Positions 46,165-54,263 of a stretch of DNA of 64,000 nt are shown here, piece after piece. Each line of letters begins with the position of its first letter. The first letter of the stretch is position 1. The stretch is from Pseudoalteromonas sp. XI10 (GTDB taxonomy: Bacteria; Pseudomonadota; Gammaproteobacteria; Enterobacterales; Alteromonadaceae). Both the position numbers and the translations under genes were made by a program. The notes beneath the pieces are model-generated. The model saw only the letters and a list, made by a program, of their open reading frames with translations, was not told where the DNA came from and searched no databases. The stretch is taken from NCBI RefSeq assembly GCF_001469895.1, contig NZ_LOPY01000062.1, positions 108,223 to 172,222 on the forward strand, in the 5' to 3' direction.

Positions 46165-46764
46165 ATGGCAAACTGGGTTTTAGGGCTAACCGGTGGTATT
46201 GGCTCAGGCAAAAGTGCAGTAAGCGCCATGTTTGAAGAGCTTGGTATTCAGGTGGTTGATGCCGATATAGTTGCCAGAGAAGTCGTCGAGCCTGACTCTG
46301 TTGGCCTTACAAAAATTACAGCACATTTTGGCGGTGAAATACTCACGAGTAACGGCACCCTTGATCGCGCAAAACTAAGAGCAATTATCTTTGCCGATGA
46401 ATCACAAAAGCAATGGCTAAATAACTTATTGCACCCACTTATTCGAGAATCAATGCTGAGCCAATTAAAGCAAGCCACCAGCAATTATGTCATCTTAGTT
46501 GCTCCCTTACTTTTTGAAAATGGCTTAGAAAAATACTGCAACCATACCTTGCTAATTGATGTTCCGGTTGATGTACAAATAACAAGAACTATAGCCCGAG
46601 ATAATGTCTCTGTAGAATTAGCTAAGCAAATTATCGCTTCACAAATGAGCAGAGCTGATAAACAACAAAAAGCAGCTGATATTTTAGATAATAACCGCCC
46701 TCTTGAAAAAGTAAAAATGGATGTGCAGAGGCTGCATGAAAAGTATCTAATACACTCTCACTAG
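46165..46764 (+). CDS. coaE: Dephospho-CoA kinase CoaE
   Basis: It catalyses the last step of coenzyme A synthesis. The P-loop is LTGGIGSGKSAVS (residues 8-20), followed by VVDADIVAREVV and the lid region RSRAD-like SQMSRADKQQKAADI. The 199-residue length is normal. It follows pilD by two bases. Confidence 0.96.
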   Translation: MANWVLGLTGGIGSGKSAVSAMFEELGIQVVDADIVAREVVEPDSVGLTKITAHFGGEILTSNGTLDRAKLRAIIFADESQKQWLNNLLHPLIRESMLSQLKQATSNYVILVAPLLFENGLEKYCNHTLLIDVPVDVQITRTIARDNVSVELAKQIIASQMSRADKQQKAADILDNNRPLEKVKMDVQRLHEKYLIHSH

Positions 46765-46957
46765 GCTATTGATTTTATTTATAGATTCTCATTTAATAAA
46801 AGCCCCCAAAACCAATACAAAAGTACCAAACCACACTCTAAACAACTGAGTTTTAGGTTAATTTTTTTTGCAATTTTTCTAAAATCAGACAAGACTGATG
46901 TAATAGCCTTACTTTTTCTGTTAGATTGTGGCAATAAAGGATCAATCTAGGTGCGCA

Positions 46958-48634
46958 ATGAATATAAACTCACCGCTACTTCGAAAATTTATTACACTCG
47001 GTCGCATTGATGCAGAGACCGTAAAATCAAAGCAGCGCGAATATAACTCTACTGCAGAGCTTATTTCTAAAACATGTGGAATGGCTGGACATGAGCTTGC
47101 TGAGCAATGTACAGACCTTTTTCGTGTGCCTTATTTTGACATCAAAGACTTTGACGTTGCGAACATTAGCGAAGAACTAGTTAAAGACAAACTAATTCGT
47201 GAGCACCACATTTTACCTCTAGTTAAAAAGGGCCGTAAGCTCTACATTGCCGCCTCAGATCCAACCGACTATGGTGCCTTTGAAAACTTTGAATTTAGTA
47301 CTGGCCTTTCATGTGAAGTGGTCGTTGTTGATTACACACAACTTGAAAACAAAATTGAGCAATTACTTGATGCCGCAGGCGGCTTACATTTAAGTGAAGA
47401 TGAGTTTAAAGAACTTGGTGAGCTTGAAACAGAAGCCCCTCGTGACTTAGCTAGTAAAGATGAAGATAAAGACGATGCCCCTATTATCGTTTACATCAAT
47501 AAAATTTTGATGGACGCAATTAAAAAAGGCGCATCAGATCTACACTTTGAGCCTTATGAACATCGTTACCGCGTGCGTTTTCGTATCGATGGTATTTTGC
47601 ATGAAATGGCAAGTCCGCCAAATAGCTTAGCGAGCCGTTTATCTGCGCGTATCAAGGTTATGTCACGATTAGATATTGCAGAAAAACGTAAACCTCAAGA
47701 CGGCCGTATTAAGCTTAAAATCACTGAACGTAAAAGTATCGACTTCCGTGTCAGTACATTGCCTACTCTTTGGGGCGAGAAAATCGTAATGCGTATTCTC
47801 GACTCATCAAGTGCTATGCTAGGTATCGATGTGCTTGGTTATGAGCCAGAGCAGAAAAAACTCTATATGGACGCACTAGAGCAACCACAAGGCATGATCT
47901 TAGTAACAGGTCCAACGGGCTCTGGTAAAACGGTATCACTTTATACAGGTTTGAATATTCTTAACCAGCCAGAGCGTAATATCAGTACTGCCGAGGATCC
48001 AGTAGAGATCAACCTTGAAGGGATTAACCAAGTACAAATTAATCCAAAGGCAGACATGACCTTTGCCAATGCACTGAAGGCTTTCTTACGACAAGATCCT
48101 GACGTAGTAATGGTTGGTGAGATCCGTGACCTTGAAACCGCTGAAATAGCAATTAAAGCGGCGCAAACAGGTCACTTGGTATTATCAACTCTGCATACAA
48201 ACTCTGCACCAGAAACTCTTACTCGTCTTTTAAATATGGGTGTTCCTGCTTATAACGTAGCAAGCTCTATCAGCCTTATTATTGCGCAGCGTCTAGCAAG
48301 ACGACTTTGCCCTAAGTGTAAAACACCAGAAAAACTTCCTGATGAAGAATTGATTCGCCAAGGTTTTGATAAAGACAAGCTCAATGAGGTTCAGTTATTC
48401 GCACCAAAAGGCTGCGACAGCTGTACTGAAGGGTATAAAGGTCGAGTGGGTATTTACGAAGTAATGCAAATTACCCCTGAAATAGCGCAAATTATTATGC
48501 GTGGTGGTAACTCACTCGAAATAGCTGAAGTAGCACTGCGCTCAGGCTTCAATGATCTGCGTTTATCTGGCCTTAAAAAAGCCGCCGATGGCGTTACCTC
48601 TTTAGCAGAAATAAACCGAGTAACGAGTTTCTAA
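46958..48634 (+). CDS. pilB: Type IV pilus extension ATPase PilB
   Basis: A 558-residue hexameric motor that drives pilus assembly at PilC. The N-terminal MshEN-like domain comes first, then the GspE core with Walker A GPTGSGKTVSLY (near residue 318), the Asp box VMVGEIRDLETAEIA, and the His box TGHLVLSTLHTN. A tetracysteine zinc motif (CPKCKTP ... GCDSC) follows. The start is the ATG at 46958, with AGGTG seven bases upstream; a GTG 30 bases earlier is weaker. It sits after coaE, not in the usual place between pilA and pilC. Confidence 0.96.
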   Translation: MNINSPLLRKFITLGRIDAETVKSKQREYNSTAELISKTCGMAGHELAEQCTDLFRVPYFDIKDFDVANISEELVKDKLIREHHILPLVKKGRKLYIAASDPTDYGAFENFEFSTGLSCEVVVVDYTQLENKIEQLLDAAGGLHLSEDEFKELGELETEAPRDLASKDEDKDDAPIIVYINKILMDAIKKGASDLHFEPYEHRYRVRFRIDGILHEMASPPNSLASRLSARIKVMSRLDIAEKRKPQDGRIKLKITERKSIDFRVSTLPTLWGEKIVMRILDSSSAMLGIDVLGYEPEQKKLYMDALEQPQGMILVTGPTGSGKTVSLYTGLNILNQPERNISTAEDPVEINLEGINQVQINPKADMTFANALKAFLRQDPDVVMVGEIRDLETAEIAIKAAQTGHLVLSTLHTNSAPETLTRLLNMGVPAYNVASSISLIIAQRLARRLCPKCKTPEKLPDEELIRQGFDKDKLNEVQLFAPKGCDSCTEGYKGRVGIYEVMQITPEIAQIIMRGGNSLEIAEVALRSGFNDLRLSGLKKAADGVTSLAEINRVTSF

Positions 48635-48707
48635 ACAAATTCGTTACTGGATTATCAGCTTACTGTTCAGTAAGATCTGACAAAAGTGCTTATTTGAGAG
48701 TTATTCC

Positions 48708-48941
48708 ATGCCAACAGTTGTAAATTGCCCAACATGCAAAGCCAAAGTTGAATGGTCAGAGCAAAGCCCGCATCGTCCATTTTGCTCAAAGCGCTGCCAG
48801 CTAATTGATTTAGGCGAGTGGTCGTTTGAAAACAATAAAATTTCTAGCCCAATTAGCAATGCTAATGATTTGAGCCAAGATATGATTGAAGATATCGAAG
48901 CAATGCTGGCTAAAAACGATGATTCATTCTTTAAAGAATAA
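48708..48941 (+). CDS. yacG: DNA gyrase inhibitor / zinc-finger protein YacG
   Basis: A 77-residue protein with the YacG zinc finger CPTCKAKVEW ... FCSKRCQLIDLGEW. The E. coli protein binds GyrB and inhibits gyrase. The acidic C-terminal tail (DMIEDIEAMLAKNDDSF) is typical of this group. It is usually next to coaE and zapD; here pilB intervenes and zapD is absent. Confidence 0.93.
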   Translation: MPTVVNCPTCKAKVEWSEQSPHRPFCSKRCQLIDLGEWSFENNKISSPISNANDLSQDMIEDIEAMLAKNDDSFFKE

Positions 48942-48953
48942 AGCGTCAAATAC

Positions 48954-48982
48954 AAAAAATGCGGCAATTGCCGCATTTTTTA
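48954..48982. terminator. Bidirectional terminator between yacG and the CpxP-like gene
   Basis: A perfect palindrome centred on GCGGCAATTGCCGC is flanked by A and T runs. It serves yacG on the plus strand and the CpxP/Spy-like gene on the minus strand. Confidence 0.92.
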
Positions 48983-48998
48983 ATATAACCTATCACTT

Positions 48999-49526
48999 TT
49001 AACCTTCAGAACGCTCAGCTTTGCGTTCGCCTCGATGACCATGGTGGCCCTTTTTGTGACCTTTTTTACGCAGGTGCTTTTTAATCTCTTGATAGCTTTC
49101 GCGCTGTTCAGCATTTAAAACCTGCCAAATCGCATGGTCAGATTTCATTTTTAGCATTGCAAACTGCTGACCTTTTTCTTGGCGCGCATTAATCAGCTCT
49201 AATGCGGCATTTTCGTCAAATGCTTTTGTTGCTAATAACGCATCCATTTTCTCTTTGTGTGCAGCACGAGCGGCTTTCATTGCATCTTTATCGCCACGCA
49301 ATGCTGCAAATTGTGTTTTCTGCTCGGCAAAAATTGCTTTAAGTTGCGTTTGCTGCTCTTCGGTAAGTTGTAATTTATCAATACCACGCTCAGAAAGTAA
49401 AAAACGAGCCTGTGGGTTCATACCACGGTTAAAGTCTCCTTTCGCCATTGCTGAAGTAGCACCTACACTGGCTGCTGCTAAACCACAAACAAGTACGAAT
49501 TTAGAAAGCTTATTTGAAATAGTCAT
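48999..49526 (-). CDS. cpxP: CpxP/Spy-family periplasmic stress protein
   Basis: A 175-residue exported protein with a signal peptide ending SAMA|KG. Two LTxxQ-type motifs characteristic of CpxP/Spy are present, LTEEQQTQLKAIF and a second, diverged LNAEQRESY. The C-terminus is rich in His, Lys and Arg (KKGHKKGHHGHRGERK), which may bind metal. I choose the second ATG, which gives eight-base spacing from AAGG; the first is too close. It is divergent from cpxR with CpxR-like boxes between, as in E. coli, so it may feed back on CpxA. Confidence 0.82.
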   Translation of the reverse strand: MTISNKLSKFVLVCGLAAASVGATSAMAKGDFNRGMNPQARFLLSERGIDKLQLTEEQQTQLKAIFAEQKTQFAALRGDKDAMKAARAAHKEKMDALLATKAFDENAALELINARQEKGQQFAMLKMKSDHAIWQVLNAEQRESYQEIKKHLRKKGHKKGHHGHRGERKAERSEG

Positions 49527-49617
49527 AATCATTACCTTTTGTTGGGTTGTGCTCTGTTGTCGTTTCCGACTGATGGGTTAACTATAACTAATGCAATGCA
49601 AAGTAACGCAAACCAGT

Positions 49618-49655
49618 GTAAAGGTTGTGTAAAGATTCACTTTTACACAATTTAC
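49618..49655. promoter_or_regulatory. Candidate CpxR boxes between cpxP and cpxR
   Basis: GTAAA-N6-GTAAA at 49618-49633 and the inverted TTTAC-N4-TTTAC at 49642-49655 match the CpxR recognition pattern (GTAAA pair with 4-8 spacing). Being in opposite orientation, they could serve both divergent genes. Confidence 0.6.
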
Positions 49656-49697
49656 TGAGTAAAATAACCTCAAAGAAATAAATAGCTAGGTGTCAGA

Positions 49698-50387
49698 ATG
49701 AAACTATTAATGATCGACGACGATACAGGATTGTGCGAATTACTCAGCGAGTACTTATCAGCACAAGGTTTTACAGTAGAGTGTGTTCATGATGGCGCTG
49801 AAGGTCTAAAGCAAGCTATTAAGCATAACTATGAGCTAATATTGCTTGATGTGATGCTGCCGTCTATGGATGGCTTTGAGGTGCTAAAGCAGTTAAGGCA
49901 ACATAAGCTCACTCCAGTGATCATGTTAACCGCGAAAGGCGAAGACTTTGATCGTATCTTTGGTTTAGAGCTAGGCGCAGATGATTATATTCCTAAGCCA
50001 TTTAACCACAGAGAGCTGCTAGCTCGCGTTAAAGCAATTACCCGTCGCATCGAACATATCAATAGCTTATCGAGCCAACAGACCAGCTCATTGAGTGTTA
50101 ACAGCATCAATGTTAATTTCGCAACTCGTGAGGCTTCTGTTAATGACAATGTACTTAGCCTAACCGGCACTGAGTATGAGATCCTTGCCATGCTAGTGCA
50201 ACATGCAGGTGAAGTGATCAGCAAAGAGCAAATAAGTGAGCAAGTATTAGGTAGACGCCTTGCTCCTTTTGACCGCTCAATCGATATGCATGTCAGCAAC
50301 ATCCGTAAAAAAATTGCAGAGCATGTTAGTAATGAACGGATCAAAACCATGCGTGGCAGTGGTTATGTATTAATACAAGGCGAATAA
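49698..50387 (+). CDS. cpxR: OmpR-family response regulator CpxR
   Basis: A 229-residue two-component regulator. The receiver domain has DDD at residues 7-9, the phospho-acceptor Asp in LLDVMLPSMDG (near residue 52), and Lys in YIPKPF. The C-terminal OmpR-type winged helix includes LTGTEYEILAML and RSIDMHVSNIRKK. It is probably phosphorylated by CpxA, whose gene starts one base after its stop. The Cpx identity rests on the divergent CpxP-like gene and sequence resemblance. Confidence 0.92.
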   Translation: MKLLMIDDDTGLCELLSEYLSAQGFTVECVHDGAEGLKQAIKHNYELILLDVMLPSMDGFEVLKQLRQHKLTPVIMLTAKGEDFDRIFGLELGADDYIPKPFNHRELLARVKAITRRIEHINSLSSQQTSSLSVNSINVNFATREASVNDNVLSLTGTEYEILAMLVQHAGEVISKEQISEQVLGRRLAPFDRSIDMHVSNIRKKIAEHVSNERIKTMRGSGYVLIQGE

Positions 50388-50388
50388 T

Positions 50389-51774
50389 ATGCAAACTCCA
50401 AGCTGGCTAAAGCATCCCCGCCATTATTTGTTTTTAAAAATTTTTGCTTGGTTTTGGGTTACTGTCATAGCGACTATCACAATACTGGTGTTTTTAAGCC
50501 AGTTAACGAGCAATGTCGGCAATGACGACCTGCGTGGACCCATGCTGAAAAATCTTGAGTACACTGCTAAAAGTATTGAACGCATTGTTGCTAAACACGG
50601 AAAATCAACTCAAGAGGTTTTATCTCATCCGCGCTTATCAAAGCATAAGTTACTGTACTTAAACGGTGAGGTTCATGGTGTTGAAATGCTTAGCGAACCT
50701 GTATCCAAAGACATTGATTTAAGCTTGCTGAACTTTACCAAATATATGCGTCCGCAAATTATTTTTACCGATGAATACCAAGCTTATGGGCCGGTAGCTT
50801 TGAATGTGCCTGAAGGTAAGTTTTATCTTTATGAAATCGATGAAAAACGCAAAAAACCGTTTTTTGTCAGCCTATGGCTTATGCCAGTTTGGCTCAAGCT
50901 GCTTATTGCTTTAATCGCCTCATTGATGCTGAGTTTCTTCTTTAGCCGTAACTTAATTGCACCTATTAATAGTTTAAAAGAAACCGCAAAAAAGCTTGCT
51001 CATGGCGATTTAACTGCCCGTGCCGATGTATCTCCTACTCGTCAAGATGAGTTAGGTGTACTTGGTCGTGACTTTAATACCATGGCAGTACAACTTGAGC
51101 AGCTTATTAGCGCTCAAAAACGACTGCTAGCAGATATTTCTCATGAGCTACGCTCACCATTAACGCGCTTAAAAATGGCCACAGGCCTTGCACAAATGCA
51201 AGCCGATGATGCTCAGCACGCTTATTTAGAGCGTATTGAAAAAGAGGCCAATCAGCTCGATAAAATGATTGCCGATGTACTTCAAGTTTCACGCTTAGAA
51301 GCCAAAAGCCAGACTCTGGCGTTGAGTACACAGTCCTTACAAGTGATTGTAGATCACGTACTCAACGATGCTCAATTTGAGGCCAAGCAAAGTAATAAAG
51401 AGCTTATTGTAAATGGTACACTAACAGCCGATTTAAAATGCGATGAAACCTTAATAGCCAGCGCGCTTGAGAATGTACTTCGCAATGCCATTAAATACGC
51501 AGAACATTCAATCTCAATAGGCTTAGTTGAATCAGATGCTATCTACATCACTATTTGTGATGACGGTAAAGGGGTTGATGAAGCAAACCTAGCAAGGCTG
51601 TGTGAACCTTTCTTCCGTCAGGAGCATGCTCGTGATAGAAGCACAGGCGGCACAGGTTTAGGTCTTGCTATTGCAAAGAATGCTATCTCAGCACATGATG
51701 GTACACTAACACTTAAAAACCAAGAACATGGCGGACTGTGCGTAAACATCCGTCTACCTTTTAAGAGTGAGTAA
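50389..51774 (+). CDS. cpxA: Envelope-stress sensor histidine kinase CpxA
   Basis: A 461-residue inner-membrane kinase. TM1 is about residues 18-38, the periplasmic sensor 39-160, and TM2 about 164-186. HAMP follows (APINSLKETAKKLAHGDLTAR, shown in part), then the phosphorylated His252 in ADISHELRSPLTR. The ATPase has the N box LENVLRNAIKYA and glycine boxes DDGKGVD and GGTGLGLAIAK. It lies one base after cpxR, and the stop is directly followed by the next gene's ATG. Confidence 0.92.
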   Translation: MQTPSWLKHPRHYLFLKIFAWFWVTVIATITILVFLSQLTSNVGNDDLRGPMLKNLEYTAKSIERIVAKHGKSTQEVLSHPRLSKHKLLYLNGEVHGVEMLSEPVSKDIDLSLLNFTKYMRPQIIFTDEYQAYGPVALNVPEGKFYLYEIDEKRKKPFFVSLWLMPVWLKLLIALIASLMLSFFFSRNLIAPINSLKETAKKLAHGDLTARADVSPTRQDELGVLGRDFNTMAVQLEQLISAQKRLLADISHELRSPLTRLKMATGLAQMQADDAQHAYLERIEKEANQLDKMIADVLQVSRLEAKSQTLALSTQSLQVIVDHVLNDAQFEAKQSNKELIVNGTLTADLKCDETLIASALENVLRNAIKYAEHSISIGLVESDAIYITICDDGKGVDEANLARLCEPFFRQEHARDRSTGGTGLGLAIAKNAISAHDGTLTLKNQEHGGLCVNIRLPFKSE

Positions 51775-52716
51775 ATGTTTTATAGTAGCGAAGCAAGTCT
51801 TGTTAATAACCTACCTAATATTAATCAGTTTTTTTCTGAGCAATTACAGCAAGACTTTCTGAGCACCGCTCATGGCAAGCTTTATTACGGCTATGCAATT
51901 CCCCAACAAGCAAAAACGGCCATCGTTATCAGTACTGGCCGAATAGAGTCTTTAATTAAGTACAAAGAGTTGCTGTGGGAGCTATATCAAAATGGCTTTG
52001 CAGTTTTTAGTGTTGATCACCAGGGGCAAGGTCGCTCTTATCGTCATTTAAAAAACACTCATAAGGGTTTTGTAAACCGCTTTACTGACTACGCAGATGA
52101 CTTTGCTGTATTTATAGAAAAAGTGGTGCATCAACACTGGCAAGGAAAGCAGGTTTTGCTTGGCCACTCTATGGGCAGTGCCATTGCCTATGATTACCTA
52201 TCGCGCTATCAGCATCAATTTGCGGGTGCTTTTTTATCAGCGCCGATGTTTGATATCTATACTAAAGGCACGCCAAAGCCTGTAGCAAAACTGGCTGCTA
52301 AAATTGCATCCTTACTTGGTCTTGGCCGCAGTTACGCATTTGGCCAACGCGATTATTTACCAGTCGACTTTGCAGCTAATGAACTAACCAGTAGTGAAAT
52401 TCGATATAAACTGTTCAGAGAGCTTTATGCAGCAGAAGGTGATTTACAACTAGGAGGTGTAACCTATGGCTGGCTCAATGCATCGTTTGATTTTATTGCT
52501 TCTTTAGTCGATAAAAAAGTCGATATTCCTTTGTTTATCGCAAGCGCCGAGCAAGATACTGTGGTCGATAACGCTGCGCAATTTGCACTTACCCATAGGC
52601 AAAAGCAAGCACAACTAAAAAGCTATGCGGGCGCTCGCCACGAACTATTGTGTGAACGCGACGAGATCAGACAAACAATACTCAGCGATTTTTATCAATT
52701 TTGTGCTGAGCTTTGA
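51775..52716 (+). CDS. Alpha/beta hydrolase, lysophospholipase (PldB)-like
   Basis: A 313-residue serine hydrolase of the monoacylglycerol lipase/PldB type. The nucleophile elbow is LLGHSMGSAIAYDYL (Ser near residue 128). GQGRSYRHLKN supplies the family oxyanion-region segment. Candidate acid and base are Asp in ASAEQDTVVDN and His in GARHELLCE. Its ATG abuts the cpxA stop (TAAATG), so it is co-expressed with the stress system. A role in clearing lysophospholipids is inference. Confidence 0.82.
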   Translation: MFYSSEASLVNNLPNINQFFSEQLQQDFLSTAHGKLYYGYAIPQQAKTAIVISTGRIESLIKYKELLWELYQNGFAVFSVDHQGQGRSYRHLKNTHKGFVNRFTDYADDFAVFIEKVVHQHWQGKQVLLGHSMGSAIAYDYLSRYQHQFAGAFLSAPMFDIYTKGTPKPVAKLAAKIASLLGLGRSYAFGQRDYLPVDFAANELTSSEIRYKLFRELYAAEGDLQLGGVTYGWLNASFDFIASLVDKKVDIPLFIASAEQDTVVDNAAQFALTHRQKQAQLKSYAGARHELLCERDEIRQTILSDFYQFCAEL

Positions 52717-53603
52717 CGTGTTTTGTTAACCACAGAAAGTGGGTCTAGGTGCATCAAAATATCCATTTCACAATCAAAATGCGTTTGAATTAACGCTTCT
52801 ACTTCATCAGCAACTTGATGCGCTCTTATCAATGATAATGAGTCTTCCAGCTCTAAATGCATCTGAATAAACTTAATTTTACCACCTTGGCGGGTGCGAA
52901 TATCATGGGCGCCAAATACGTCTTGATGGCTATTCACAATGGCCAGTATTTGTTGTTTTTCTTCATCTGGGAGCTCTTTATCCATTAAGTGATCAGCACT
53001 TTCGCGAGCAATATCCCAGCTGTTATAAAGTAAATAAACAGCCACCCCAATAGCAAACAATGGATCGGCATAAGCGACACCGTACTTCGCTAACACAATT
53101 GCCAGTAATACCGCCAAGTTTAAAATTAAATCGCCTTTATAATGAATCGAGTCTGCTTTAATGGCGATTGATTCGGTGTGATTTATCACCTTAGTTTGCA
53201 CAAATACCACCACGAGCGTACAACAAATAGCGAAAATACTGACCCAAATACCAAGATCAGAGTGCTTTAAGGTTACTGGATTAAATAAGCGCTCAATGCC
53301 ATGAAACGCTAAAAAGCAACCAGAACCAGCTATAAAAGCAGCTTGTGCAAGCCCGGCTAATGCTTCGGCTTTTCCGTGACCAAAGCGATGGTCGTCATCA
53401 GCAGGGCGTAGTGCATAACCTAGCACTAAAAAACTCATCAATGATGCGGTGATATCCATTAATGAATCTGTCAATGAACCCAGCATTGACGCCGAGCCAG
53501 ATGCAAGCCATGCCCAGCTTTTTGCCGCGATCATCAGACTCACCATAACAATGGTGACTATACTGGCTGTTTTAACCCAAAACTCATAACTACGATGCTG
53601 CAC
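52695..53603 (-). CDS. fieF: Cation diffusion facilitator FieF (YiiP)
   Basis: A 302-residue inner-membrane divalent-metal/proton antiporter for Zn or Fe. It has six transmembrane helices. The CDF metal site is in TM2 (LTDSLMDITASL) and TM5 (HxxxD-type ADSIHYKGD), and a cytoplasmic ferredoxin-like domain carries HDIRTRQGGKIKFIQMHLEL. DDDHRFGHGKAEALAGL is the typical loop. Its 3' end overlaps the convergent hydrolase gene by 22 bases. Confidence 0.93.
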   Translation of the reverse strand: MQHRSYEFWVKTASIVTIVMVSLMIAAKSWAWLASGSASMLGSLTDSLMDITASLMSFLVLGYALRPADDDHRFGHGKAEALAGLAQAAFIAGSGCFLAFHGIERLFNPVTLKHSDLGIWVSIFAICCTLVVVFVQTKVINHTESIAIKADSIHYKGDLILNLAVLLAIVLAKYGVAYADPLFAIGVAVYLLYNSWDIARESADHLMDKELPDEEKQQILAIVNSHQDVFGAHDIRTRQGGKIKFIQMHLELEDSLSLIRAHQVADEVEALIQTHFDCEMDILMHLDPLSVVNKTRQSSAQN

Positions 53604-53704
53604 AACAACTTACCTTTAGTGAGTAACTGTGTTGAGTATATCATCTTTTAATTCTAGTTCGTGTATACTCAGCAGCAGATCAAATCCTTATAAATGAGAT
53701 TCAC

Positions 53705-54169
53705 ATGCTTGATATTGTGTTGTACCAACCAGAAATTCCACCAAACACGGGTAATATCATTCGCTTATGCGCAAACACAGGTTATGCGTTACACCTAATT
53801 GAACCCCTTGGTTTTGAGTGGGATGATAAACGCGTAAAACGTGCAGGTCTTGATTATCATGAGTTTAGTCATGTACAGCGCCATGCCTCGTTTGAAGCAT
53901 ATCTAGAAAAATGCCAACCGAAAAAAGTCTATGCTTGCACCACTAAGGGCAGCCAATTTCATCATCAAGCACAATATCAACCTGGCGATTGTTTAGTGTT
54001 TGGCCCTGAAACACGTGGCTTACCTGATGATCTAATTCAGTCGTTGCCGAAAGAGCAACGTGTACGTATTCCAATGCAAAAAGACAGCCGTAGTATGAAC
54101 TTATCTAACTCAGTTGCTGTATTTGTTTATGAATCTTGGCGTCAGCTGGGTTTTGTGAACGGTCAATAA
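53705..54169 (+). CDS. trmL: tRNA (cytidine/uridine-34-2'-O)-methyltransferase TrmL
   Basis: A 154-residue SPOUT methyltransferase that methylates the ribose of the wobble base in tRNA-Leu. The knot region contains FGPETRGLP and the C-terminal motif MNLSNSVAVFVYE. The start IVLYQPEIPPNTGNIIRLCAN is diagnostic. Confidence 0.96.
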   Translation: MLDIVLYQPEIPPNTGNIIRLCANTGYALHLIEPLGFEWDDKRVKRAGLDYHEFSHVQRHASFEAYLEKCQPKKVYACTTKGSQFHHQAQYQPGDCLVFGPETRGLPDDLIQSLPKEQRVRIPMQKDSRSMNLSNSVAVFVYESWRQLGFVNGQ

Positions 54170-54263
54170 CTCATTGAAAAAGCGCTTGTAATAAATATTC
54201 ACTAATTGTTTAGCACGACCATTTTTTATGGACTAACCTAAATAGGTGAGTTTGTTCCTAAAG

